Assembly: GCA_016845585.1 (NCBI GenBank)
Contig: JAERSO010000022.1
Coordinates: 117,978 to 181,977, forward strand
Source of the DNA: Acidimicrobiaceae bacterium
GTDB lineage: Bacteria; Actinomycetota; Acidimicrobiia; Acidimicrobiales; Aldehydirespiratoraceae
Direction: 5' to 3'
DNA length: 64,000 bases
The position numbers were made by a program, and so were the translations under genes. The notes under the pieces are model-generated. The model did not search any database, had not been told where the DNA came from, and worked only from the letters and a program-made list of their open reading frames with translations. Positions 37,115 through 46,769 of the stretch are shown here, one piece after another. Positions within the stretch are counted from its first letter, which is position 1. Each line of letters starts with the position of its first letter.

Positions 37115-38272
37115 ATGGAGACTCGAGCTGCGCACGCTGAACGGATGGTCGACTACTGCGCACGCGGCGAACGACGGGCGCAGGCGATCGGCAACCGGGG
37201 TCCGATCCGCTTCGATGCGAACGGTCACCTCGACTCCCGCATCATGGATGCCTACCGGACCCACGGGTTCTACATCTTCGAGGCGATCATCGACTCCCCC
37301 GAGGTGGACGAACTCCGCGCCGACGTGGCCACCATCCTGGAACGCGCACCGACCGGACCACACGCAAAGACGGACGCACTCGGACGACCAGCGTTCGGAC
37401 GGCACTTCGCCATCGATCCGTACCTGTTCATCAAGCCGCTCTCGGACCCATGGGGCGGCACGGATCTGCTCGCCGGGCGCCATCCGACCGCAATGGATCA
37501 GCCCGACGCCGACCCGAACGCACCCGACCACGTGGTCCACCTCATCGCCGGCATGTGCCAGGCGATGCCGGCAGGCCTCCGGCTCTATGGGCACCCGGAC
37601 CTGCTCCGTGTGGCGGCATCGGTGAACGGAGGCGACTTCACGCCCTACAACGACGTGATCTTCGTCAAGCAGGGCGGGGTCGGGGGCGCCGTCTCCTGGC
37701 ACCAGGACGGTGCGACGCACTGGGACGACCCGGCGTGGGACGACTCGATTCACGGATTCAATTTCCAGGTGCAGCTCCATCCCACCACCGCTGCCAACGC
37801 GCTATGGGTGGTCCCTGGCTCCCACCGGACCGGCCGGATCGACATCGTCGACCTCGTGGCCGCGAACGGCGGCAGCGATCAGTTACCCCAGGCCGTTCCG
37901 CTCGTCTGTCGAGCGGGCGATGTCACGATCGTCAATCGGCAGATGCTTCACGGCTCATTCGTCAACTCGACACTTGACCCGCGCATCTCGATCACGTTCG
38001 GCTTCCACCGACGATCGTCGGTGCTCGGGGTCGAGGGCAAGCTCCAATACAAGGCGGGTTCGGACGGAGGGGGCGGTGTGTACGACGCAGACCGGATCGA
38101 TCGACGCTCCGCCGTGATCCCTCTCGCGATCGACGCCCGGGCCCAGCACTTCCCTGACGAGCAACGCTTCGTGTACGAGCCGTTCATCGGCCGCGAGGAC
38201 GAGCACCGCTTCGACGTCACCATCTTCGACGACGTGATCCGGGACTACAACACCCTCGACATCTTCATCTGA
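37115..38272 (+). CDS. Phytanoyl-CoA dioxygenase (PhyH) family protein
   Basis: 385-residue 2-oxoglutarate/Fe(II) dioxygenase. The iron triad is H196-x-D198 (SWHQDGATHW) and H279 (QMLHGSFVN); R290 would bind 2-oxoglutarate. The ATG at 37115 is chosen since it clears the end of the EamA gene. PhyH family enzymes hydroxylate diverse small molecules, so the substrate is open. Not closely similar to the second PhyH protein at 45888. Confidence 0.85.
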   Translation: METRAAHAERMVDYCARGERRAQAIGNRGPIRFDANGHLDSRIMDAYRTHGFYIFEAIIDSPEVDELRADVATILERAPTGPHAKTDALGRPAFGRHFAIDPYLFIKPLSDPWGGTDLLAGRHPTAMDQPDADPNAPDHVVHLIAGMCQAMPAGLRLYGHPDLLRVAASVNGGDFTPYNDVIFVKQGGVGGAVSWHQDGATHWDDPAWDDSIHGFNFQVQLHPTTAANALWVVPGSHRTGRIDIVDLVAANGGSDQLPQAVPLVCRAGDVTIVNRQMLHGSFVNSTLDPRISITFGFHRRSSVLGVEGKLQYKAGSDGGGGVYDADRIDRRSAVIPLAIDARAQHFPDEQRFVYEPFIGREDEHRFDVTIFDDVIRDYNTLDIFI

Positions 38273-38281
38273 CGTAGCCCG

Positions 38282-39646
38282 CTAGTGCTCGGTGGCCGCA
38301 TCCCGCGCTCCCTCGATCTTGGCGGTTGTCAGCTTCGGTGCCGCGAACACGAACAACAGGATGTGCAGGCCCCCGCCGATGAATGCCGGCAGTCGCAGTG
38401 CCATCTCCCGGGAGAGTGCTGCGTCGCCGACGAGCACAACCACCCCCGCGAGCACCGATCCGACCGGCATCATGCCCCAGGCGAAGAACCGGTAGACGCT
38501 GTTGACGCGCCCGAGCAGGTGATCCGGAATGATGGTCTGACGCAGACTCACCGTGATGACATTCCACAGCACCCCGGTGAACGTGCTGAACGCGAACATC
38601 ACCCACGCGAACATCCACGAGTTCGTGGAACCGATCGCGAAATTGGTCACCGCTCCGCCGAGAAGGGTGACGTAGAGCGAGGGTCCCGAGCCGATGCGAC
38701 GACTCACGTTGGACGCCGTCCACCCACCGATCAATCCGCCGATGGCCCCGCCCGTCGTCAGGAGAGCGAACTCTGTCGCGCTCGTCTCGAGAACCTCCTG
38801 CGCGAAGAGGATCAGCACGGCCCCGGTCAAGGCGCCGATCGCGTTGAGCAGGCCGAGAATGATGGCCAGCGGTCGCAGGAGCTCGTGATTCCACAACCAC
38901 CGGACGCCTTCGGAGAGTTCGCTTCGCCAGGAGCTCTTGGTGCTGCCGGAGGCTCTCGGCGAGGGTGCGGTGGTCGACTTCGGGATCAGCGCGATGAGAC
39001 AGGCCGACACGGCGAACGTGCCGGCGTCCACGAAGAAGGGAAGGGCGAACGCCGCCGCGATCAAGAACGCACCGAACGGTGGTCCGGCGAAGGTGTTGGC
39101 CACCATCTCCGTGCTCCAGAGCCGACCATTGGCCTTCTCCAGCTGGTCGCTGTGCACGATGGCCGGCATGAACGTCTGGGCCGCATTGTCATAGAGGACC
39201 TCGGCGGTGCCCAGGAGCAATGTGGCAACGAGGACGACGATGTAGAGCGTGAGATTGGTCGGGAGCTCGGCATCGGGGTCGTTCAGGATGTCGACGCCGG
39301 GCAGTGAGCTGTCACGAGCGACCACGAGGAATGCAACGCCGAGCGTCAGCACGGTGCGAACCATGTTGGCCACCATCATGAGCGAGCGGCGGTTCTGGCG
39401 ATCCGTGATCACCCCGGCCGGGAGGCTGAAGAGCAGCCACGGAAGCCGTTGAACAACCGCCACCAGTGCGATCAACAGCGGGTTGCGCGTGAGCGCACTC
39501 GCCAACCAGGGATAGGCGATGGCGCCGATGCCGTCGCCGAGGTTTGAGATCGTGCTGGCCGCGAACAGCTTGAAATAGTTCCGCCCGAGCCGGTCGCGCG
39601 GCAAGAGCCGGCGCGCTGCATGCACGTCGGCTTCGGAGTCAGGCAT
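38282..39646 (-). CDS. MFS transporter (EntS-like, 12 TM)
   Basis: A 454-residue major facilitator. Twelve hydrophobic segments are visible, with the loop motif PAGVITDRQNRRSLMM after the second helix and a longer polar middle loop (about 205-225). This is the group that includes enterobactin exporter EntS and macrolide efflux proteins. Substrate unknown. Same strand as the LLM gene upstream, 15 bases away. Confidence 0.88.
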   Translation of the reverse strand: MPDSEADVHAARRLLPRDRLGRNYFKLFAASTISNLGDGIGAIAYPWLASALTRNPLLIALVAVVQRLPWLLFSLPAGVITDRQNRRSLMMVANMVRTVLTLGVAFLVVARDSSLPGVDILNDPDAELPTNLTLYIVVLVATLLLGTAEVLYDNAAQTFMPAIVHSDQLEKANGRLWSTEMVANTFAGPPFGAFLIAAAFALPFFVDAGTFAVSACLIALIPKSTTAPSPRASGSTKSSWRSELSEGVRWLWNHELLRPLAIILGLLNAIGALTGAVLILFAQEVLETSATEFALLTTGGAIGGLIGGWTASNVSRRIGSGPSLYVTLLGGAVTNFAIGSTNSWMFAWVMFAFSTFTGVLWNVITVSLRQTIIPDHLLGRVNSVYRFFAWGMMPVGSVLAGVVVLVGDAALSREMALRLPAFIGGGLHILLFVFAAPKLTTAKIEGARDAATEH

Positions 39647-39661
39647 ACGGGAGAGCGGCCT

Positions 39662-40699
39662 CTAGTCGATCCAGGACTTCAGCGCGGCCAGGTCGTCCAG
39701 CGCGTTCTCGCCCTGGGGGCTGACGGAGAGATGGGTCACCCCGACATCCTTGTACACGGCAAGGCGTTCCTTCACGTGGTTTTCCGGACCGATGAGGTTG
39801 GCCGAGTCGATGTATTCGTCAGGCACCGCCGCGGTGGCCTCGGCCCGCTGGCCGCCCAGGAAAAGGTCCTGGATCTTCTCGGCCTCTGCCTCCCAGCCGT
39901 ACCGGCGGAAGAGATCGTTGTAGTAGTTCTTCGACTTCGCTCCCATACCACCGACGTAGAAGGCGATGTGAGCCCGTGATCCTTCACGGGCCTCGGCCAC
40001 ATCCGCTGACTCTCCGATCGCGAGCTGGGCATCACCGAAGATCGACATCGGGCCCAGTTCGGGCGATCGCTTCGCCATGCCTGCCTGGAGTGCGTCACCC
40101 CAGACTCGATCGAAGCGATCGGGCACGAAGTGAATGGGCTGCCACCCGTCGGCGATCTCCGCGGTCAGCTCCACGTTCGACGGGCCGATCGATGCGATCA
40201 CGATCGGAATGTCCTGCCTGTGCATCCGATTCATGAACTTGAGGGGTTTGCCGAGTCCGGTGCCTTCGTCCGCGGGCAAGGGCAGGGTCACCGCTTTGCC
40301 GTCATGGGTGACCTTGTCGCCGGCCCAGACCTTGCGGCAGATGTCGACGGTGTCGCGGGTTCGTCCGAGCGGGCGTTTGAACGGCACCCCGTGCCACCCC
40401 TCGATGACCTGCGCGCCGGATGTGCCGATACCCAGTGTGAACCGACCCCCGGACAGGGCGTCCACCGTGGCTGCACTCTGGGCGATCAGCGCCGGTGAGC
40501 GTGAGTAGACGTTGACGATGCCGGTCATCAGCTCGATCCGCTCCGTCCGTGCCGCGATGTAGCCGAGCACCGAGATCTGATCGAAGCCGTAGATCTCCGG
40601 TATCAGCACCATGTCGACACCGGCGGCTTCGAGATCGACGATGCGCGCCGCAAGGCGCTCCGGGTCGCCGTCGAAGAACACTCCCGTGCAGAGCTTCAT
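39662..40699 (-). CDS. LLM class F420-dependent oxidoreductase
   Basis: A 345-residue luciferase-like TIM barrel. The SGGRFTLGIGTSGAQVIEGW segment and the GKPLKFMNRMHRQDIPIVIASIGP segment are family signatures for F420-dependent enzymes of actinobacteria, such as those acting on hydroxymycolic acids or glucose-6-phosphate relatives. It resembles the LLM protein at 59961 in layout (both have the VGGMGAKSKNYY or VGGMGAKGKNFH block). Substrate unknown. Confidence 0.87.
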   Translation of the reverse strand: MKLCTGVFFDGDPERLAARIVDLEAAGVDMVLIPEIYGFDQISVLGYIAARTERIELMTGIVNVYSRSPALIAQSAATVDALSGGRFTLGIGTSGAQVIEGWHGVPFKRPLGRTRDTVDICRKVWAGDKVTHDGKAVTLPLPADEGTGLGKPLKFMNRMHRQDIPIVIASIGPSNVELTAEIADGWQPIHFVPDRFDRVWGDALQAGMAKRSPELGPMSIFGDAQLAIGESADVAEAREGSRAHIAFYVGGMGAKSKNYYNDLFRRYGWEAEAEKIQDLFLGGQRAEATAAVPDEYIDSANLIGPENHVKERLAVYKDVGVTHLSVSPQGENALDDLAALKSWID

Positions 40700-40738
40700 G
40701 TTGGCCCACTCCCTTGCCGATGGCCGGTCGAATCGACG

Positions 40739-41263
40739 CTAGTCGGCGAGGTCGATCCGAAACATTCGAGAGGTCGGTTCCTCGGGTGTGCCGTACCACG
40801 GGTCATCGACGACACCCAGGTCGGCCATTCCGATTCGACGTGCCACCGCCGCTGACGCATCGTTCTGTGGCCACATGATCGCCCAGACCGTCGACAGACC
40901 GGCTGCAGCGGCATGGTCGAGGACGGCACCCGCGGCCTCGGAGGCATAGCCGTGGCCCACCGAGTCAGGATGCAGAAGCCAGCCGATGTCCACGTCGTCT
41001 GTCTCACCGATGCGCGAGAGGTTCACGGATCCGGACGAAACACCCGTGGCGTCCGGGACGATGGCCCACTCCCCGAAGGGACCGACGCCGTCGACCAGGG
41101 ACTGCCACGCCGCAATGCGCTCGAGTGCGTGGGGTCGATCATTCCACGGGTCGGCGCCGGCCAACCAGACGGCGACTTCCTCCCGACCTCGGATGTCGAG
41201 CAGGCGATCGACTTCGGCGGGCAACCAGGGTCGTAACGTCAGCCGCTCGGTTCGGAGCTCCAT
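40739..41263 (-). CDS. GNAT family N-acetyltransferase (RimJ-like)
   Basis: 174 residues; start at 41263 (METxRL-type beginning, MELRTERLTLRPW). The acetyl-CoA-binding segment is DSVGHGYASEAAGAVLDHA (about 103-121). It belongs to the RimJ/RimL-like group that acetylates N-termini or small amines. It begins 5 bases after the proline racemase family gene ends, so they are probably co-transcribed. Confidence 0.88.
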   Translation of the reverse strand: MELRTERLTLRPWLPAEVDRLLDIRGREEVAVWLAGADPWNDRPHALERIAAWQSLVDGVGPFGEWAIVPDATGVSSGSVNLSRIGETDDVDIGWLLHPDSVGHGYASEAAGAVLDHAAAAGLSTVWAIMWPQNDASAAVARRIGMADLGVVDDPWYGTPEEPTSRMFRIDLAD

Positions 41264-41268
41264 GGCCG

Positions 41269-42321
41269 TCACCAGATGTCGCCGACCCGGTACCCCTGAG
41301 GGAACGGATCGGTGGGGTCGAGGACGTACTCGCTGCGGCCGGTTATCCAGCCCTGGCCGCTGATCTCCGGGATGATGGCGGCGTGTCCGGCGACCTCGGT
41401 CTCCCCCAGCAGGCGACATCGGAACGTGGTGTCGAGCGGTCCCTGCTGCACGAACTCCTCACCGACCGCGAGCTCACCACGCGCGTGCAGCACGGCCATG
41501 TGAGCCGATGTGCCGGTGCCACACGGGCAGCGGTCGAGGGCACCGGTGAAGGAATCGGGCCGACTCCAGGACGGGGTGCCCGTGGCGACGGTGACCGTCC
41601 CTCGCCGGTCGGCACCGTTCACGGTGGCTCGACCGACGAGCTGGGAGATGGTCGGACCCGTGAGGCTGGGATGCTCTGGGTGTACCACCGGAGTCTGTTC
41701 ACGCGTGGCCAGACGGATCATCTCGCTCACCCGGGTGATCTCGGTGCCGTTCTCGGCCGACAGATCGATCCCCAGGGCATCGCCGTCGGCGATGGCGTAG
41801 AACATTCCGCCCCAGGCCACATCGATCGCAACGATGCCGAGCCCCGGCACATCGATCTCACGACCCAGGTGCAGAACGAACGCCGGCACATTGCGAAAAG
41901 CCACCCGGGTCACCTTCCCGCCGCTGCACTCCGCTCGGACTTCGATCAAGCCGGCAGGTGCCTCGAGCGTGAGTTCGGTGACGGGTTCGACCATCTCGAG
42001 GATGCCGGTCTCGAGCAACGCGGTCACGACACAAATGGTGTTGCTCCCCGACATCGGCGGGTACTCGGTCTGCTCCATGATGATGAAGCCGGCGTCGGCC
42101 TGGGGATCATTCGAAGGCACGATCGCATTGCAGCAGAGGGCCGGGTAACCGTTGGGCTCACGGAGCATACGAAGCCGGATGTGGTCGGCATTCGCCTCCA
42201 GCCACTGCATCTTCTCCAGCATCGACTCGCCCGGCAGGTCGGGCATCCCGGCGGTGATGACGCGACCGGGTTCGCCCTCGGCGTGCACCTCGACTGCGGT
42301 CAACTGCTCGTTCATCAGCAT
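41269..42321 (-). CDS. Proline racemase family protein with Ser in the first catalytic position
   Basis: A 350-residue epimerase/dehydratase fold. True proline racemases have two catalytic Cys. Here the first is S91 in PPMSGSNTICVV, while the second, C267 in DRCPCGTGTSA, is retained. Ser/Cys and Thr/Cys variants are known as 4-hydroxyproline 2-epimerases or trans-3-hydroxyproline dehydratases, so one of those activities is more likely than racemisation of proline. ATG at 42321 or 42315. Divergent from the SHMT-like gene by 53 bases. Confidence 0.87.
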   Translation of the reverse strand: MLMNEQLTAVEVHAEGEPGRVITAGMPDLPGESMLEKMQWLEANADHIRLRMLREPNGYPALCCNAIVPSNDPQADAGFIIMEQTEYPPMSGSNTICVVTALLETGILEMVEPVTELTLEAPAGLIEVRAECSGGKVTRVAFRNVPAFVLHLGREIDVPGLGIVAIDVAWGGMFYAIADGDALGIDLSAENGTEITRVSEMIRLATREQTPVVHPEHPSLTGPTISQLVGRATVNGADRRGTVTVATGTPSWSRPDSFTGALDRCPCGTGTSAHMAVLHARGELAVGEEFVQQGPLDTTFRCRLLGETEVAGHAAIIPEISGQGWITGRSEYVLDPTDPFPQGYRVGDIW

Positions 42322-42374
42322 GCGGACAGAACCTACTTGCCCGCGCTCGACCACCCCCCGTCTAGCGTGTCGCG

Positions 42375-43694
42375 ATGACCGAAGCCGCTCGCCGTCTCGT
42401 CCGCCGTGACTGGGTGCCCGAAGCATCCGAAGCCCGGGTCGACGCCATCTGTGAGTCGATCCCCTGCGACGCGCCGTCGATCCTCGATGCGATCGACGAT
42501 CTGATCGAGGCCAACCACACGATCCACGACATCGAGTGCGTGAACCTGAATCCGGCCACCAACACCATGAGCCCCCGGGCGGCCGCAGCCCTTCGCAGCG
42601 ATCTCAGCTCGCGAACCTCCCTGGGCTACGCCGGCGCCAAGTACGAGATGGGTCTGGAGGCGATCGAGGCGATCGAGGTCTACGCCGCCGAACTGGCAGC
42701 GCTGCTGTTCAACGCCGACTACGCCGAGATCCGCGTTCCGTCAGGGGCCATGGCGAACCTCTACGCCTTCATGGCGACCGCCCAGCCGGGCGACTCCATC
42801 ATCGTTCCCCCGGCGTCGATCGCGGGCCACATCACCCACCACTCCCCCGGCGCCGCCGGCCTCTACGGCCTCGACATCCATGAAGCGCCGATCGACGCCG
42901 ACAAGTACACCGTCGACGTCGCCGCGTTGGCCGAACAGGCCGATCGGGTGCGGCCCCGCCTGATCACGATCGGGGCGAGTCTCAACCTGATGCATCACGA
43001 CGTCGCCGGCATTCGCGACGTCGCTGATCAGGTCGATGCGAAGGTGCTCTTCGACGCTGCCCATCTGTCGGGCCCGATCGCCGGCGGAGTCTGGCCGAAT
43101 CCGCTCGATCAGGGCGCTCACATCATGACCATGAGCACCTACAAGAGCCTTGGGGGTCCCACTGCCGGGCTGGCGCTCACCAATGACCCAGACCTGGCCG
43201 AACGCATCGACCGGATCGCATTCCCCGGCCTCACCGCGAACTTCGATGTCGGAAAGACCGCCTCTCTGGCCGTCACCCTGGCCGAATGGCTCGCCGATGG
43301 ACCGGCGCGAGCGCAGCTGATGATCGACTGCGCCGCCCGCCTGGCCGACGAACTGACCGCCCGAGACGTGGCGGTCCACCGGTGCGGCGACATCGCCAGC
43401 CGTTCACACGCCTTCGCCCTCGATGCCCGTGACCTTGACGGGGGCTCCGCCACGGCCCTCCACCTGCGCCGTGCCAACCTCCTCACATCCGCCATCGGCT
43501 TACCCTCGGGTGGCGACGACGGTGTCCGCCTCGGCACGAACGAGTTGGCGCGCCTCGGGGCCGGCGCCGGCGACATGGTCGATCTAGCCGAGTTGATCGC
43601 CGCTGCCCTTGCCTCTCGTGAGCCAGGGGCGATCGCGACCCCCGTTTCTGCATGGCGGTCAGCCATCCTGACCGCCACGACACCCAAGGAGTAG
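42375..43694 (+). CDS. SHMT-like PLP enzyme
   Basis: A 439-residue fold-type I PLP enzyme related to serine hydroxymethyltransferase. The PLP lysine is K257 in MSTYKSLGGP, with D227 and H230 in LFDAAHLSGP. It is not the housekeeping GlyA: the characteristic THKTLRGPR is replaced, and the folate-binding region is poorly conserved. Possible reactions include aldol cleavage or transfer on hydroxyamino acids or alpha-methylserine. Its divergent neighbour acts on proline-type amino acids, hinting at amino-acid catabolism. Confidence 0.82.
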   Translation: MTEAARRLVRRDWVPEASEARVDAICESIPCDAPSILDAIDDLIEANHTIHDIECVNLNPATNTMSPRAAAALRSDLSSRTSLGYAGAKYEMGLEAIEAIEVYAAELAALLFNADYAEIRVPSGAMANLYAFMATAQPGDSIIVPPASIAGHITHHSPGAAGLYGLDIHEAPIDADKYTVDVAALAEQADRVRPRLITIGASLNLMHHDVAGIRDVADQVDAKVLFDAAHLSGPIAGGVWPNPLDQGAHIMTMSTYKSLGGPTAGLALTNDPDLAERIDRIAFPGLTANFDVGKTASLAVTLAEWLADGPARAQLMIDCAARLADELTARDVAVHRCGDIASRSHAFALDARDLDGGSATALHLRRANLLTSAIGLPSGGDDGVRLGTNELARLGAGAGDMVDLAELIAAALASREPGAIATPVSAWRSAILTATTPKE

Positions 43695-43701
43695 GCGCCA
43701 C

Positions 43702-44811
43702 ATGACCCTCGTTCCCCTCAGCCCGCGCCTCCATCGAGTGCTGGGCATCAATGCGCCGATCGTGCAATCAGGGATGGCGGGGGTGGCAGTGCCGGCGCTC
43801 GTTGCCGCCGTGTCGAACGCCGGAGGTCTCGGCGTGATTGCATCTCTTCGTCTTCCTCCCGATGCGGTCCGATCGGCGATCCAGGATGTACGAGCCCTCA
43901 CCAGCCGACCTTTCGGAGTCAATATCTGGCTCCACGACGACGTTCGCACATCACCCGACCCCGACGCGATACCCGATGATGTGGTCCGCGGCGCTCAAGC
44001 GGTGCTCAATCACTTCCGTCCCCGTTTCGACCTCGACACACAGCTCGATCGGCCGCCACCGGCAAACGACTTGGTCGATGCTGCCCTGGATGTGATGGTC
44101 GACGAACGCATCCCCGTGTTCTCTGCGGGCCTCGGCATCCCTGAGCCAGAACTCGTCGAGCGGTTCCATCGCGTCGGCACCAAGGTCGTGTGCATGGTGG
44201 CCGGCGTCGAGGATGCCGTCGGCGCTGTCGCCAACGGCGCCGACGTCGTGGTGGCCCAGGGCAGCGAAGCAGGCGGCCACCGAAGCCACGGAACAAAGCT
44301 CGAGCGGCAGACCGCGATGCAGAGTTCGACCACAGAACTCGTGGCGGCTGTGGTCGATGCCGTGGGCGGTGAGGTCCCCGTACTCGCGGCCGGCGGCATC
44401 GTCGACGGTCGGGGCCTGGCGGCCATGATCCGCCTCGGCTCCGATGGGGTGCTCCTGGGCACGCGATTCGTCGCCACCAAGGAGTCGGGCGCCTCTGCGC
44501 TCTGGAAGAAGCGGCTGACGACAGGCGACCGCACGACCTCGTTCACTGACGGCTTCACGGGCCAGTGGGCTCGGGTGCTCACGTCAGAGTTCACCGACGA
44601 GTGGGAAGCATCCGGAGCCGAGGCGCTGCCCGGGCTCCTGCAGGCCGCGGCGGGTCAGGACCTCTTCAACGCGGCGAAGAAGCTGGGTGACGACCAACTC
44701 CAGCCGCTCTACGCCGGTGCCGCCGCCGGCCGGTTACACGACATCCCCTCTGCAGCCGACGTGATCTACGACATCGTCACCGAGGCGCAGGCCGCCCTCG
44801 ACTCGGACTAG
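43702..44811 (+). CDS. Nitronate monooxygenase family protein
   Basis: A 369-residue FMN-dependent TIM barrel of the 2-nitropropane dioxygenase family. Landmarks: INAPIVQSGMAGVAVPALVAA at the start, VVAQGSEAGGHRSH (about 189-202, FMN/catalytic His) and AAGGIVDGRGLAAMIRLGSDGV (FMN phosphate). Oxidises alkyl nitronates or related compounds. It begins 7 bases after the SHMT-like gene; the stop overlaps the convergent ACT gene at CTAG. Confidence 0.88.
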   Translation: MTLVPLSPRLHRVLGINAPIVQSGMAGVAVPALVAAVSNAGGLGVIASLRLPPDAVRSAIQDVRALTSRPFGVNIWLHDDVRTSPDPDAIPDDVVRGAQAVLNHFRPRFDLDTQLDRPPPANDLVDAALDVMVDERIPVFSAGLGIPEPELVERFHRVGTKVVCMVAGVEDAVGAVANGADVVVAQGSEAGGHRSHGTKLERQTAMQSSTTELVAAVVDAVGGEVPVLAAGGIVDGRGLAAMIRLGSDGVLLGTRFVATKESGASALWKKRLTTGDRTTSFTDGFTGQWARVLTSEFTDEWEASGAEALPGLLQAAAGQDLFNAAKKLGDDQLQPLYAGAAAGRLHDIPSAADVIYDIVTEAQAALDSD

Positions 44812-45197
44812 GAGTCGCCGCGGAGGGCCTCGATCGCCGCGATCGCATCCTCGACCCGGTCCACTGGCACCAACAGATGGTCGTGGTGATAGCCGGCAAT
44901 CACATTGCAGGAGATCCCATGCTGGGTCAGTGCTGCGGAGAAGGCCGCGGTCAATCCAACCGCCTCCAATGCGGAGTGCACCCGCAAGGTCAACCATGCC
45001 GCCACGAAGCCGGGTTCGACGCCGTGGGATCGCGCGACGTCCAGCGGGACGACGGCCGCCACGCCTTCGTCCTCGTGAATGGTCGCGATCGCCGCCTCAG
45101 CCAGCTCCGGCCGGCCGGTCACGAAGCAATAGGCACCGGGACGGCGATCAACGGCAATAGCGGCCAGCATCTGATCGAGATCGGTCTCCCCGCCCAT
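44808..45197 (-). CDS. ACT domain protein (COG3602-like)
   Basis: A 129-residue protein with two ACT-like halves. The first includes GAYCFVTGRPELAEAAIATIHEDEG and the second LTQHGISCNVIAGYHHDHLLVP, the typical ending of this small family. It probably binds an amino acid; no catalytic domain is attached. It starts 4 bases after the PPOX gene upstream. Confidence 0.82.
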   Translation of the reverse strand: MGGETDLDQMLAAIAVDRRPGAYCFVTGRPELAEAAIATIHEDEGVAAVVPLDVARSHGVEPGFVAAWLTLRVHSALEAVGLTAAFSAALTQHGISCNVIAGYHHDHLLVPVDRVEDAIAAIEALRGDS

Positions 45198-45201
45198 GGG
45201 A

Positions 45202-45855
45202 TCAGGTCTCGCCTCGCTTCAGGAGCTCGCCGTACTCCTCTACCGAGAGCGTCTCCCCGCTCTGTTCAACCGCGGCCTGGTCCGCCGGGGTGAGGAAGGG
45301 CTGAAGGTCCGGCATCTTCTTCCACGCGGCGATGGGTGCCTGCCCCTCGTCGTCGGGCACATAGCGAGAGGATTCCACCCGTCGATGCTTGACGATGTAG
45401 CGAGGGCAATTGATGAAGGCTTCGGTGACCGTGGCCCGGACCAGGAGCTGGGCACCGGGAAACTCCTCCAACAGCGGGTCGTCAGAGGAGACAGTGGCCT
45501 CCGCGTGCACCCGCACGCGATGCGGTGTCTCGAAGTCGATGAAGAGCATCCCGATCCTGGCGGTGGCGGCGATGTTGCCCATGGAGAAGAACATCCCATT
45601 GCCGTCATAGCTCGGGAAGACGATCGTGGCCGGGTCGACAACGCGAACGAAGCCGGGTGCCCCGCCCTTGTGCGACACCGTTGGCTGGCCGTCGGAGCGC
45701 ACCGTGGACAGGAAGAAGAACTCCCGTTTCTCGATGAAGGCGACCGCATCGTCGCTGAGCGTCGGCTGCACGATCGCGAACTCCATGGCCTGCGCCAGGC
45801 TCCGACTCTGGAACTGTTCCTGCAGGCCCGTGTGGTGATCGTCGTAGAAGCTCAT
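45202..45855 (-). CDS. Pyridoxamine 5'-phosphate oxidase family protein
   Basis: A 217-residue FMN-binding split-barrel. The FFFLSTVRSDGQPTVSHKGG strand-turn-strand and the VFPSYDGNGMFFSMGNI segment are the FMN-binding core, followed by INCPRYIVKH. The ATG at 45855 is chosen. It is an intact relative of the damaged gene at 20946, useful for comparison. Probably a flavin or F420 reductase of unknown substrate, not PdxH. Confidence 0.85.
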   Translation of the reverse strand: MSFYDDHHTGLQEQFQSRSLAQAMEFAIVQPTLSDDAVAFIEKREFFFLSTVRSDGQPTVSHKGGAPGFVRVVDPATIVFPSYDGNGMFFSMGNIAATARIGMLFIDFETPHRVRVHAEATVSSDDPLLEEFPGAQLLVRATVTEAFINCPRYIVKHRRVESSRYVPDDEGQAPIAAWKKMPDLQPFLTPADQAAVEQSGETLSVEEYGELLKRGET

Positions 45856-45887
45856 CGCCGCGACCCTACCGACTAGCGTCGAACGGC

Positions 45888-46760
45888 ATGAGTCCACGTG
45901 AGTTCGACACCCTTCTCGAGGCATACGAGCGCGACGGGTTCATCGGGCTGCAGACGTTCGTCGACGCTGGATGGGTCGCCCGGCTCAACACCGCCATGCA
46001 TCGACTCATCGACGAATCCCGCTCCGCCGAGCCGGGCGACCCGCGCTTCGACCCCGAACCCGACCACTCCTCGGAAGCGCCTCGCCTGCGGCGGATCAAC
46101 TCCCCCGTCGATCTCGACCCGACCTTCGCGGACTTCGCGCTCGACGGCCCGGCCACTGACCTGGCCGTCGAACTGCTCGGACCCGATGTCCGATTCCACC
46201 ACTCCAAACTGAACATCAAGTGGAGCGATGGTGGCGAAGAGGTGAAGTGGCACCAGGACATCCAGTTCTGGCCGCACACCGACTTCTCCCCGCTCACCAT
46301 CGGCATCTACCTCGAGGCCGTGGATGGCGAGATGGGACCCATGGGCATCGTTCCCGGAAGTCACCGCGGCGAGTTGTTCGACCTGCGCGACGACGACGGG
46401 CGATGGTCCGGGGCGATTCGGGACGGCGACCTCCATCGCGCCGACACCGACGCGGCTGTCTACATCACCGGGCCCGCCGGTACCACCACTGCGCACAACT
46501 GCTGCGCCGTGCACGGCTCCGCCCCGAACCGCTCCCCCCGGATGCGTCCGCTGCTCCTCCAGTCCTATTCGCGCGCCGATTCTTACCCGTTGCTCGGCGT
46601 CGGCACGAATGGAAAGGTCGGGCAGTCCGCCCACACCCTGGTGCGTGGTTCCGCTCCCGAACGCCTCACCATCGAAGGTCGCACGATGCCGGCCGCCCCC
46701 GACTGGTACAAGGGTGCGTACACCTCGATCTTCGCCCATCAACAAGCCGACAACCGCTAG
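45888..46760 (+). CDS. Phytanoyl-CoA dioxygenase (PhyH) family protein
   Basis: 290 residues. Iron ligands H122-x-D124 (KWHQDIQFWPHTD) and H209 (CCAVHGSAPN), with R218 or R220 for 2-oxoglutarate. The VPGSHRG turn is also typical. A hydroxylase of a small molecule; the EctD/PhyH group is broad. It precedes the F420-type PPOX gene by 9 bases on the same strand and is divergent from the PPOX gene at 45202. Confidence 0.86.
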   Translation: MSPREFDTLLEAYERDGFIGLQTFVDAGWVARLNTAMHRLIDESRSAEPGDPRFDPEPDHSSEAPRLRRINSPVDLDPTFADFALDGPATDLAVELLGPDVRFHHSKLNIKWSDGGEEVKWHQDIQFWPHTDFSPLTIGIYLEAVDGEMGPMGIVPGSHRGELFDLRDDDGRWSGAIRDGDLHRADTDAAVYITGPAGTTTAHNCCAVHGSAPNRSPRMRPLLLQSYSRADSYPLLGVGTNGKVGQSAHTLVRGSAPERLTIEGRTMPAAPDWYKGAYTSIFAHQQADNR

Positions 46761-46769
46761 GAGACCTCG

